A stretch of 64,000 bases of DNA from Oceanimonas doudoroffii (lineage in GTDB: Bacteria; Pseudomonadota; Gammaproteobacteria; Enterobacterales; Aeromonadaceae): contig NZ_NBIM01000001.1 of NCBI RefSeq assembly GCF_002242685.1, positions 744,001 through 808,000 on the forward strand. Reading direction: 5' to 3'. Positions 38,646-46,813 of this stretch are shown one piece after another. The position numbers and the translations under genes were made by a program. Below the pieces are notes generated by a model. That model saw only the letters and a program-made list of their open reading frames with translations. It did no database searches and was not told where the DNA came from. Numbering within the stretch: the first letter of the stretch is position 1; every line of letters starts with the position of its first letter.

Positions 38646-38762
38646 AAGAATCCATCCTTTGCGTAATGTGAAGTCTGTTGTTGGCAACTGGTACTATCGG
38701 TAGCGCCATACCTCCGTTGATTCCTGGTTTGTCTTCTGTGCTCCTGTTGACGGTGCCTGAAT

Positions 38763-38793
38763 AAACAGGCCGGCTATTGATCGCCGGCCTGTC
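38763..38793 (-). terminator. Terminator of the carnitine operon
   Basis: Arms ACAGGCCGGC / GCCGGCCTGT with an eight-base loop, followed by TTTATT on the minus strand, about 30 bases after the L-carnitine dehydrogenase stop. Confidence 0.85.
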
Positions 38794-38822
38794 TGTCAAT
38801 CCATCACAACCAGTAATTTGCC

Positions 38823-39824
38823 CTAGCGGGCAGTGACCAGCCGAGCCTTGGAAGTTTGCTCGTGAGCATCTGTCTGCAATGCGTATTGTATGGCCCGGCT
38901 GGCCTCCACTATTTTGCTGTCACGCTCATAGGCCAGCGAATCAAAGCTTCGGCCGTTCTCCTCAGCCTGCACCCCGGACAGCAGTTGCTCTATCACCTCG
39001 GGGGTCAGTCGCGGATCGCCCAGATCATCCCACCAGCGGTGGAAAGAAGGCCCGAAACGCTCGCAGAACACGCCCAGTCCGTGGCCGCCACTGCCCAGGT
39101 TGAACAGCATGTGTGGCCCCATGACCGACCAGCGCAGCCCGGGCCCGGCATAGACCGCCTTGTCCACGTCTTCAACACTGGCGACCCCTTCCACCACCAG
39201 GTGAATCGCCTCACGCCACAGAGCAGCCTGCAGCCGGTTGGCCACATGCCCGGGTACTTCCTTGTTGACCCGAATCGTCACCTTGCCGCAGGCCGCATAG
39301 AACTGCTCGGCCAGCTCCAGCACGCCGCCGTCGGTCTTGTCGTTGCCCAGCAGCTCCACCAGCGGGATCAGGTGAGGCGGATTGAAGGGATGGCCCAGGA
39401 TAAAGCGGCCGGGTTTTTTCCAGCCATCCTGCATCTCTTTTACCAGCAGGCCGGACGCACTGGAGGCGACAATGGCATCGGCGCGCAGGTGCGGCTCGAT
39501 ACGGGCATACAAATCGTGTTTGATTTCGATGCGCTCGGGCACACTTTCCTGTACAAACTGGGCCCTGACTACCGCCTCCTCCGGGGTGCGGAAGAAGCGC
39601 ACCCGATCCATGGCACCATTGACCGTCAGCCCCAGCCGCGCCAGGCTCGGCCAGGCATGCTCCACATAATCACGCACGAAGGCCTCGGCGTTTTCGGAAG
39701 GATCATAGACATCAACCTCCAGCCCCGCCGCCAGAAACAGGGCGGTCCAGCTGGCGCCTATGGTGCCGGCACCCAGAATGGCCGCCACCTTTACCTCCCG
39801 AGGAAAATCAACCCGCTTGTTCAT
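38823..39824 (-). CDS. cdhA: L-carnitine dehydrogenase
   Basis: 333-residue NAD-dependent enzyme of the 3-hydroxyacyl-CoA dehydrogenase fold that oxidises L-carnitine to 3-dehydrocarnitine. The NAD motif GAGTIG is at residues 18-23, and the catalytic segments GHPFNPPHLIPLVEL and VPGHVANRLQAALWREA are intact. The N-terminus and WSVMGPHMLFNLGSGGHGLG match carnitine dehydrogenases rather than fatty-acid enzymes. Last gene of the seven-gene operon that starts at the Rieske gene; its product is the substrate of the BKACE encoded four genes upstream. Confidence 0.92.
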   Translation of the reverse strand: MNKRVDFPREVKVAAILGAGTIGASWTALFLAAGLEVDVYDPSENAEAFVRDYVEHAWPSLARLGLTVNGAMDRVRFFRTPEEAVVRAQFVQESVPERIEIKHDLYARIEPHLRADAIVASSASGLLVKEMQDGWKKPGRFILGHPFNPPHLIPLVELLGNDKTDGGVLELAEQFYAACGKVTIRVNKEVPGHVANRLQAALWREAIHLVVEGVASVEDVDKAVYAGPGLRWSVMGPHMLFNLGSGGHGLGVFCERFGPSFHRWWDDLGDPRLTPEVIEQLLSGVQAEENGRSFDSLAYERDSKIVEASRAIQYALQTDAHEQTSKARLVTAR

Positions 39825-39889
39825 TTGCTACCTCTCTTAAAACAGCCATTCACACGTCAATATTTAACCGGTAGACACGACCGGACGAC

Positions 39890-40654
39890 TTAAAACAGGC
39901 CGGGCTGCAGCGGCGATGCTGCCGTCAGTCCGCCGTCCATCACGAACATCTGTCCGCTGGCATAGGCCGCATCGTCAGACGCCAGCCAGAGCGCCAGACC
40001 GGCGACATCTTCCGGCTTGCCAAAACGCCCCACCGAATGGCGCGCCAGTGCATCGCGTTTGGCGGCCTCCGGGTTGACCGCCAGATCGAAGCCCGCCTCG
40101 GCCATTTCGGTCATGATCCAGCCCGGGCAGATGGCATTGCAGCGCACACCGTCCTTGCCGTGGTCCACCGCAATCGAGCGGGTCAGACCGTGCACAAAGG
40201 CTTTGGAGGCGTTGTAGATGGCCATGCTGGGATCCGACACGTTGGCGCTGATGGAGCCCAGGTTGATAATGACCCCCGCTCCCTCGTGGCCCAGATCCGG
40301 GATCAGCTCGCGACAGCACAGGAATACCGCCTTAGCATTGACTCCCATCACCAGCTCCCAGTCGTCATCCGTGGTCTCGGTCACCGTCTTTTCTACCTGC
40401 ACTCCGGCGTTGTTGACGAGAATGTCCACCTGGCCGAAGGTCTCGAGCGCGACGCTGCGCACCCGCTTTACATCCTCCAACCGTGACAGATCCGCCTGCA
40501 CCCAGCTCACCGCCTCGGGCAGATCCGCCGGGCGCTCGCCCCTGCCGCAGCTCAGCACTCGAGCACCGTTGGCAACATAACGATCCACCACGGCACGGCC
40601 GATACCCCGGCCACCGCCGGTAACAATTGCAACTTTTCCTTCCAGGGAAGACAT
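39890..40654 (-). CDS. Short-chain dehydrogenase/reductase, catabolic (SDR 1)
   Basis: 254-residue classical SDR with TGGGRGIG cofactor motif (about residues 12-19), NNAG and the YNASK catalytic motif, ending DGGLTAASPLQPGLF. Residues after the active site differ from FabG. Start 40654 (MSSLEGKV) has GGAG six bases upstream. In the carnitine operon it could act on the other enantiomer or on a hydroxylated side product, but the substrate cannot be read from sequence. About 45 percent visual similarity to SDR 2 in the same operon suggests an old duplication. Confidence 0.88.
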   Translation of the reverse strand: MSSLEGKVAIVTGGGRGIGRAVVDRYVANGARVLSCGRGERPADLPEAVSWVQADLSRLEDVKRVRSVALETFGQVDILVNNAGVQVEKTVTETTDDDWELVMGVNAKAVFLCCRELIPDLGHEGAGVIINLGSISANVSDPSMAIYNASKAFVHGLTRSIAVDHGKDGVRCNAICPGWIMTEMAEAGFDLAVNPEAAKRDALARHSVGRFGKPEDVAGLALWLASDDAAYASGQMFVMDGGLTAASPLQPGLF

Positions 40655-40665
40655 GGTTATCTCCA

Positions 40666-41640
40666 TTAAAGATCGAGTACCAGACGATCGGACTTGGCTC
40701 GCGAGCAGCAAACCGCCATCACGTCATTCATGCTTTTTTCATCTTCGGTCAGGATCTGATCCCGGTGCTCGGGCTCCCCTTCCAGCACATCGGTCAGGCA
40801 GGAGCCGCAGACCCCCTCTTCACAGATGGTGTCGATATCGAACCCGTTTTCTTTCAGCACCTTGAGTGCCGTTTTCTCGGCCGGTACCTCCAGCTCCATC
40901 TTCGAACGGCAGAGATAGATACGGAACGGCCGGTTCTCGCCGGTAACCACAGGGGATGCCTTGAAGCGCTCGAAATGCACGGTCCCGGCCGGCCAGTGGG
41001 ACGATGCGGCTTCAACGGCATCCATCAACCCGCCCGGACCACAGCAATACAGGTGCCGCCCCGGCACCACTTCGGCCAGCAGTGCGCGCAGATCCAGCCC
41101 CTTGGAGGGATCACCGCCATCAAAATGCAGCTGCACCCGGTCGCCGAAGGGCGCTGCGTTTTTCAGCCAGTCGACAAAGGCCGCATCCTCCGCATGGCGG
41201 GCGCAGTAGTGCATCTGAAAGGGGCTGCCAACGTGATGCAGTGCAAGCGCCATCGACAATATCGGCGTCACCCCGATACCGCCGGCAATCAGCAGCGACG
41301 AAGCTGCCTCCTTGGCCAGCGGGAAATGATTGACGGGACCACTGACACTGATCCGGTCACCCACCTTGAGTTCATGCATAAAGCGGGAGCCACCGCGGCT
41401 GGCAGGATCCTTGAGCACGGCCACGCGATAGCTGTGACGAATACCGGGCCGATCATAGAGCGAGTACTGCCGGGTCAGGCCATTGTCCAGGTGCATGGCC
41501 AGGTGCGCCCCCGCCTCGAACGGCGGCAGGGCTTCGCCGCTTTCCAGCGCCAGTTCGACGCTGCGTATATTTCTGGCTTCATCCTTCACGGCGCGCACGA
41601 TCAGCGGTTGTTTGTCCAGCGGTGTAATGGGGTTGCGCAT
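40666..41640 (-). CDS. Flavin/2Fe-2S oxygenase reductase (VanB/CntB/GbcB-like)
   Basis: 324-residue electron-transfer protein: an FMN/FAD domain with RQYSLYD (about residues 55-61), an NAD-binding domain (LLIAGGIGVTPILSMALAL) and a C-terminal plant-type ferredoxin with CEEGVCGSC and a final Cys in AVCCSRA. This order is that of phthalate dioxygenase reductase-type partners. It most likely feeds electrons to the Rieske oxygenase at the head of the same operon. Start 41640 has an AAGGAGAGG site; the longer frame runs into the preceding gene. Confidence 0.92.
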   Translation of the reverse strand: MRNPITPLDKQPLIVRAVKDEARNIRSVELALESGEALPPFEAGAHLAMHLDNGLTRQYSLYDRPGIRHSYRVAVLKDPASRGGSRFMHELKVGDRISVSGPVNHFPLAKEAASSLLIAGGIGVTPILSMALALHHVGSPFQMHYCARHAEDAAFVDWLKNAAPFGDRVQLHFDGGDPSKGLDLRALLAEVVPGRHLYCCGPGGLMDAVEAASSHWPAGTVHFERFKASPVVTGENRPFRIYLCRSKMELEVPAEKTALKVLKENGFDIDTICEEGVCGSCLTDVLEGEPEHRDQILTEDEKSMNDVMAVCCSRAKSDRLVLDL

Positions 41641-41692
41641 GGGCGTCACCTCTCCTTGATTCAGGCCCGGCTGCGACCGGGCCAGGCTGCTG

Positions 41693-43120
41693 TTACAGAT
41701 GGGCAATCTGTACGTGACGCACCGAGGTATAGCCCTCCAGGGCATACACCGACATGTCACTGCCATAGCCCGAGGCCTTCATGCCGCCATGGGGCATTTC
41801 CGAGGTCGCCACCCCATGGGTATTGACCCAGGTAATGCCGCAGCGCAGCGCGGCAGCCACCTTCATCGCCTTGCCCGTATTCTGGGTCCAGATGGACGAC
41901 GCCAGACCGAACTCGCTGTCGTTGGCAAGCGTAATGCCCTGCTCCACGCCGCTGAACGGGGTGATGGAGATCACCGGCCCGAAGACCTCCTTCTGCACGA
42001 TTTCGTCCTGCTGGCGCGCATTGGCAATCACGGTTGGGGCATAGAAAAACCCCTTGTCCTGCAACCGGTACCCGCCGGTCACCACCTCGGTGTGGGCCAG
42101 CTCCCGCGCCCGCTCCACAAAGCCAGCCACATGATCCAGGTGTCGGCCCGAGATCACAGGTCCCATTTCCGTGCTGCCGTCATTCGGTTGACCCACCCTG
42201 ATGGACGAAACCGCCTGCGCCATCTCCGCCACGAAGTTGTCGTAGATGCGGTCTTCCACATAGAAGCGACAGGGCTGGGTACAGTCCTGCCCGGCATTGA
42301 AGAAGGCGGCCCCCCGCAATGTCTCGATAGCCGCCGACACATCGGCATCATTGAACACCAGTACCGGCGCCTTGCCACCAAGCTCCATGTGGGTATGCAT
42401 GATATTGCGCGCTGAAGCTTCCAGAATCCGGCTGGCCGTCTCGGGCCCGCCGGTCAGCGACACCAGCTCCAGATCCGGGTTGTTGATCAGGGCATTACCT
42501 GTGGTCGAGCCGCGGCCGGCAACCACATTGACCACGCCCCTGGGGAAGATCTCTGCGGCCAGTTCGGCCAGGCGCAGGGTGGTCAGCGGCGTCATCTGTG
42601 ACGGCTTGAGTACCAGCGGACAGCCCGCGGCCAGCGCCGGGGCTATCTTCCAGGCTGCCATCATCAGCGGGTAGTTCCAGGGGGCGATGGAGCCCACCAC
42701 CCCCACGGGGTCGCGGCGGATCATGGAGGTGAAGCCCTGTACATACTCCCCGGCGGTCGAGCCGCTCATGCTGCGGGCGGCGCCGGCCATAAAGCGGAAC
42801 ACATCGATGATCAGCGGCATTTCATCCGCCTTCGCCGACGCCAGCGGCTTGCCGTTGTTGAGCGACTCCAGCATCGCAAACTCATCCAGCCGTGCCTCCA
42901 GCGCATCGGCCAGGGCCAGCAGGTGCGCCGCACGCTCTGCGGGGGTGGTGCTGGACCAGGCGGGAAAGGCCGCCTTCGCCGCCGCCACCGCAGCAGCCAC
43001 CTGTTCCGGGGTGGCCTCGGCGATCTCGACAATCACCTCTTCCGTTGCCGGGTTAAGCACCCGTACGATCTCGCCGTCACCGGCCACCAGTTCGCCATTG
43101 ATCAGATTTTTTATTTGCAT
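41693..43120 (-). CDS. Aldehyde dehydrogenase, PatD / trimethylaminobutyraldehyde dehydrogenase-like
   Basis: 475-residue ALDH closely matching E. coli gamma-aminobutyraldehyde dehydrogenase in length and motifs: [32 protein letters not shown] with the catalytic Glu, and [10 protein letters not shown] with the nucleophile Cys. Its relatives oxidise aminated or trimethylated C4 aldehydes. In the operon it could make gamma-butyrobetaine from its aldehyde, or oxidise malic semialdehyde if the Rieske enzyme cleaves carnitine. Start 43120, two dozen bases after the BKACE stop. Confidence 0.9.
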   Translation of the reverse strand: MQIKNLINGELVAGDGEIVRVLNPATEEVIVEIAEATPEQVAAAVAAAKAAFPAWSSTTPAERAAHLLALADALEARLDEFAMLESLNNGKPLASAKADEMPLIIDVFRFMAGAARSMSGSTAGEYVQGFTSMIRRDPVGVVGSIAPWNYPLMMAAWKIAPALAAGCPLVLKPSQMTPLTTLRLAELAAEIFPRGVVNVVAGRGSTTGNALINNPDLELVSLTGGPETASRILEASARNIMHTHMELGGKAPVLVFNDADVSAAIETLRGAAFFNAGQDCTQPCRFYVEDRIYDNFVAEMAQAVSSIRVGQPNDGSTEMGPVISGRHLDHVAGFVERARELAHTEVVTGGYRLQDKGFFYAPTVIANARQQDEIVQKEVFGPVISITPFSGVEQGITLANDSEFGLASSIWTQNTGKAMKVAAALRCGITWVNTHGVATSEMPHGGMKASGYGSDMSVYALEGYTSVRHVQIAHL

Positions 43121-43143
43121 GTTCCGACTCCCGTTAGTGCCAA

Positions 43144-44073
43144 TCAAAAACCGACCTGGTCTTTGCCCTTGAGCCCCAGCCTTTCACGCGCCTCATCCGG
43201 GGTGGCGACCTTCAGACCCAGCTCTTCGACGATACGGCGGATCTTTTTGACCTGCTCTGCATTGGAGGCCGCCAGCTGACCGGCGCCGATATACAGGTTG
43301 TCTTCCAGGCCGACCCGCACATTACCCCCCATGATGGCGGACTGGGTGGCGAACGACATCTGGTTGCGCCCGGCCGCCAGCACCGACCACTCGAAGCTAT
43401 CGCCAAACAGCTTCTTGGCGATGCTGTGCATATGGGTCATGTTGTCGGGATCCGCCCCCACGCCACCGAGAATGCCGTAGATCATCTGAATGAAGAACGG
43501 CGGCTTGATCAGCCCCTTGTCGACGAAATAGGCCAGGTTATAGAGGTGGCCCAGGTCGTAACATTCGAACTCGAAGCGGGTGCCATGGGTCTCGCCCAGC
43601 TCACGCAGGGTGTACTCGATATCCTTGAAGGTGTTCTTGAACACAAAGTCACGGGTCATGTCGAGGAACTCGGGTTCCCAGTCATGCTGCCATTCCTTGT
43701 GTTTCTGCAGCAGCGGGAAAATACCGAAGTTGATCGATCCCGCATTCAGCGACGCCATCTCGGGGCGGGTGACCAGCGCCGCTTCCAGCCGCTGCTCCAG
43801 GGTCATGCCCAGGCCGCCCCCGGTAGAGACATTGATGACCGCATCGCAGTGGTTCTTGATCACCGGCAGAAACTGCATGAACACCTTCGGATCCGGTGTT
43901 GGCCGGCCGGTTTCCGGATCACGGGCATGCAGATGAATGATGGACGCCCCCGCCTCGGCCGCCGCAATGGACTCAGCCGCTATCTGATCTGGTGTGATCG
44001 GCAGGTGTTTGGACATGGTCGGAGTATGGATGCCACCGGTGACCGCACAGGTAATAATGACGCTCTTGGACAT
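43144..44073 (-). CDS. cdhC: Beta-keto acid cleavage enzyme (BKACE), CdhC-like
   Basis: 309-residue zinc enzyme of the DUF849/Kce family, which condenses a beta-keto acid with acetyl-CoA and releases acetoacetate. Zinc ligands His47 and His49 are in IIHLHARDP, with the Glu/His set further on. With carnitine dehydrogenase in the same operon the expected reaction is 3-dehydrocarnitine plus acetyl-CoA giving betainyl-CoA and acetoacetate, as described for Pseudomonas CdhC. Twelve bases after SDR 2. Family is certain; the substrate is inferred from context. Confidence 0.9.
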   Translation of the reverse strand: MSKSVIITCAVTGGIHTPTMSKHLPITPDQIAAESIAAAEAGASIIHLHARDPETGRPTPDPKVFMQFLPVIKNHCDAVINVSTGGGLGMTLEQRLEAALVTRPEMASLNAGSINFGIFPLLQKHKEWQHDWEPEFLDMTRDFVFKNTFKDIEYTLRELGETHGTRFEFECYDLGHLYNLAYFVDKGLIKPPFFIQMIYGILGGVGADPDNMTHMHSIAKKLFGDSFEWSVLAAGRNQMSFATQSAIMGGNVRVGLEDNLYIGAGQLAASNAEQVKKIRRIVEELGLKVATPDEARERLGLKGKDQVGF

Positions 44074-44085
44074 GGCTCTTCTCCC

Positions 44086-44850
44086 TTACAGACGCATTTG
44101 CTGAACTTGCGCGGTCAGGCCGCCATCCAGAACCCACAGCTGGCCACTGGCATAGACGGATTCGTCCCCCGCCAGCCAGTTGACCAGGCTGGCAATGTCG
44201 GCCGGCGTGCCGTAACGGCGCATGGGGTGAATGCGGCGCACCTCTTCCTTGAGGCTCTCGATATTGCCGGAGCTGCCAAAAAAGCTTTGCAGCATAGGGG
44301 TATCGATAAAACCCGGGCAGACCGCGTTGACCCGGATGTTTTCGGGGCCGTAATCGCAGGCCATGGCCTTGGTCAGGGCATGCACCGCACCCTTGGTAGC
44401 GCAATAGGCGGCCAGGCTCGGATCGGCGATAAAACCGTCGTAGGAGCCAAAGTTGATAATGGAGCCACCACCAGCCCGGCGCATTAGCGGCACCGCATAC
44501 TTGCAGACCAGAAACATGCCAGTCACGTTGATCGAGAAAATACGGTTCCAGTCGTCGAGAGAGGTTTCTTCAATGGTTTTCTCGATTTCAATGGCGGCGG
44601 CATTCACCAGGATATCCAGCTGGCCGTATTTCTCTCCCACCTTTGCCATCAGTGCGTGAACATTGTCTTCATTGGTCACATCCAGCCGTTCAAAGCAGAC
44701 CGCCTCCGGCAGTGCGCCTTCTCCCTGTGCAATATCCGCGGCAATTACCGTTGCCCCTTCATTGGCAAAGCGTTCACAGATCCCGCGACCGATACCACCG
44801 CGACCACCTGTTACTAGTGCCACCTTGCCCCGCAGCTGTCCCTGAGCCAT
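44086..44850 (-). CDS. Short-chain dehydrogenase/reductase, catabolic (SDR 2)
   Basis: 254-residue classical SDR: TGGRGGIG (about residues 14-21), a NAAA motif in place of NNAG (VNAAAIEIEKT), and YCATK as the catalytic Tyr-Lys pair. Ends GGLTAQVQQMRL. Second gene of the operon, directly after the Rieske oxygenase. It may oxidise the hydroxylated or alcohol product of that enzyme, or D-carnitine; neither is provable here. The altered NNAG motif is a minor oddity. Confidence 0.88.
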   Translation of the reverse strand: MAQGQLRGKVALVTGGRGGIGRGICERFANEGATVIAADIAQGEGALPEAVCFERLDVTNEDNVHALMAKVGEKYGQLDILVNAAAIEIEKTIEETSLDDWNRIFSINVTGMFLVCKYAVPLMRRAGGGSIINFGSYDGFIADPSLAAYCATKGAVHALTKAMACDYGPENIRVNAVCPGFIDTPMLQSFFGSSGNIESLKEEVRRIHPMRRYGTPADIASLVNWLAGDESVYASGQLWVLDGGLTAQVQQMRL

Positions 44851-44921
44851 ATATCACCTCATGTTTGGATATTCAGAATAAACTTGGAGGACATCCCCTC
44901 CAGGAAAACCAGTAATTGACG

Positions 44922-46067
44922 TTACCTGACGGCCTGTTTGTAGGCGTCAAGCAGCAGACCATGAAAATGATGCAGCGCATGCTCACTCAGACCGGAGCCA
45001 GCGGGATCATTGACAATACGGCCGCTTTCAAAGGCCGGTGTGCTCATTCCGCGCTGCACGCTTTCGACCAGATCGATATCCTCCTGCTGCAGGACATCGC
45101 GAATGTATTTGATCGCTTCTTCTTCCTGTTCGGTCGGCTCCGCCGTTTCGAAATAGAAGTCGTAGGTTTCTATGGTGTGGTCCGGCCCCACGGGGATGAT
45201 ATTGAGCACCAGGAAGTTATTGCGCCCGGGGTAGCGCATCAGGCAGGTATTGGGCCACAACCACCAGACCGCATGGTCGTCGCAGCTACCGCCCTCGACG
45301 CTGTAGGCGCTGTTCTCCCCCTTGGAGCCCTTGGCCATATGGCTGGAATAGATGCCATGGGTGGTCACCTTGTAGGTATCAAACTGCAGCAGGGTGCAGA
45401 AATCCTTATGCGCCGTCGGGCAGTGGTAGCACTCCAGAAAGTTGTCGACCACATTCTTCCAGTTCGACTTGATATCGAAGGTCAGCCGGCGGGCCAGGGT
45501 CAGATCCTTGATATCAGGGGCAAACTCATTAATTTCAGTGGCAAGGTTACCGGTCTGTTCTGCCAGTGATTTCGCCTCGGGGTCGAGGTTCACATAGATA
45601 AAGCCGCAGAACTCCTCAACCTTGACCTGATCCAGGCAGATATCCCCCTTGTTGAAATCAATCAGGCTGTCGGTGTGCGGCGCATTGCGCAGGTTGCCAT
45701 CCAGGTTGTAGCTCCAGGCGTGGTACGGGCAGGTCATGACCCGGGCCTTGCCTTCTCCCTCGAGCAGGTGGTGCGCCCGGTGCTTGCACACATTGTAGAA
45801 GGCACGCAATTCACCGCTGCGATCGCGCACTACGGCAATGCTTCGTCCCTGCACATCCGCGACATAGTAGGCACCCGGCTCACGCACCTTCTCCATATGA
45901 CATACCCACTGCCAGGTACGGTGGAAAATCGTTTCACGCTCCAGATCCAGAAACTTCTGTTCGGTATAGCACTGGGCATTCAGGGTAAAAGACGCATTTG
46001 GATCGGCTTCGTCATATCGGCCTTTGGCCACCTGGATCTCTGCATCGGAAATATATACGCCCATCAT
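44922..46067 (-). CDS. Rieske non-haem iron oxygenase, CntA/Stc2-like
   Basis: 381-residue oxygenase alpha subunit. Rieske ligands Cys94, His96, Cys113 and His116 (CKHRAHH, CPYHAW). In the iron-site segment DNFLECYHCPTAH, Glu212 takes the place of the bridging Asp of ring-hydroxylating enzymes and is followed by His215 and His220; the same Glu is found in carnitine monooxygenase CntA. The C-terminus SGLSEHALHHFHGLLLDAYK also matches CntA and the stachydrine demethylase Stc2. Heads the seven-gene operon. Candidate substrates are carnitine, gamma-butyrobetaine, glycine betaine or another betaine. Confidence 0.9.
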   Translation of the reverse strand: MMGVYISDAEIQVAKGRYDEADPNASFTLNAQCYTEQKFLDLERETIFHRTWQWVCHMEKVREPGAYYVADVQGRSIAVVRDRSGELRAFYNVCKHRAHHLLEGEGKARVMTCPYHAWSYNLDGNLRNAPHTDSLIDFNKGDICLDQVKVEEFCGFIYVNLDPEAKSLAEQTGNLATEINEFAPDIKDLTLARRLTFDIKSNWKNVVDNFLECYHCPTAHKDFCTLLQFDTYKVTTHGIYSSHMAKGSKGENSAYSVEGGSCDDHAVWWLWPNTCLMRYPGRNNFLVLNIIPVGPDHTIETYDFYFETAEPTEQEEEAIKYIRDVLQQEDIDLVESVQRGMSTPAFESGRIVNDPAGSGLSEHALHHFHGLLLDAYKQAVR

Positions 46068-46184
46068 TACTCTCCTGTCGGTAGATAAACTGTTCCGGCC
46101 TAAACCTGATCGTCCAACACGCCGGATGTTACCAAGACGTTACGTCCTTGAACTGGGGTCACTGTAGCTCGCCCCAAAGCGCAC

Positions 46185-46230
46185 GCTCAAACGATGAATA
46201 TCTGGGCAAATGAGTTAAAAAAGTTAAGGC
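46185..46230 (-). promoter_or_regulatory. Shared upstream element, copy A
   Basis: Plus-strand sequence CTCAAACGATGAATATCTGG, then GCAAATGAGTTAAAAAAGTTA. It lies 118 bases upstream of the Rieske start. Two close copies occur at 48515-48565 and 52707-52757, each ahead of another minus-strand transport unit. Likely operator or promoter part. Confidence 0.75.
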
Positions 46231-46620
46231 ATTTTCAGGCTTTGACTTAGCCGGATGCGTGTCATAGCGGTAATACGGATGCCCCATGACGTGGGTGTGT
46301 CGAAGGTCAGGGTCTGGCGCTCAGGCGTTGGTATTAGGCCGCCATATGACGGGTAGGCAAGACACTCCAGAAAGGAGCATCGAAGAGTGAACATGTGGCT
46401 TATCACCAACCGGCTACATCTGAAATAAACACAATGGGGGCTAAACAGGCAGGTAAATTCAATTCAAACATAAAGAACTGAGAGCTTGAGGAATGGAGTG
46501 CCGCGCCCCAGCGGAATAGAAGACAGGACGCGCTAACAGCGACTGCTCAGGCACTGCAGGCTATGTCGGGTCCCCCGGCGTGGCCGGGGGATTCGTATTT
46601 CATTCAGGCCCGTTATGTTC
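46231..46620. other. Non-coding interval with one hairpin
   Basis: 390 bases with no convincing gene. A GC-rich inverted repeat at 46571-46591 (TCCCCCGGC / GCCGGGGGA) lies about 30 bases downstream of the small membrane-protein gene on the minus strand and may end that transcript, though it has no T-run. The rest shows nothing I can interpret. Confidence 0.5.
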
Positions 46621-46779
46621 TCAGGTCAATGACTTGCCATTTCTCCTCGACATCACCGTGACTTCAGGCTTCTCGGCCATGACTCTGGAATACGCCTTGT
46701 TGACCTGCCAGTGCGCCAGGGCTCCCACCATAAACATGGACAGACCAAAGCCGATCGATAACAGTAGTTCACCGCTCAT
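46621..46779 (-). CDS. Small single-helix membrane protein (52 aa) beside a symporter
   Basis: Begins MSGELLLSIGFGLSMFMV, continues GALAHWQVNKAYSRVM and ends with a charged tail. One transmembrane helix (about residues 5-25), tail probably cytosolic. AAGGAG lies nine bases before the ATG at 46779. It follows the symporter stop by 34 bases in the same direction. No family recognised; small accessory subunits are known for other solute symporters, so a stabilising role is a reasonable guess. Confidence 0.75.
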   Translation of the reverse strand: MSGELLLSIGFGLSMFMVGALAHWQVNKAYSRVMAEKPEVTVMSRRNGKSLT

Positions 46780-46813
46780 ATCAGTTTTCTCCTTGTTTGC
46801 AAAAGGCCGAATA

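Noticed and set aside
46571..46591. GC-rich hairpin as intrinsic terminator
   Set aside because: Strong stem but no T-run on either strand; recorded only as a hairpin in the interval.
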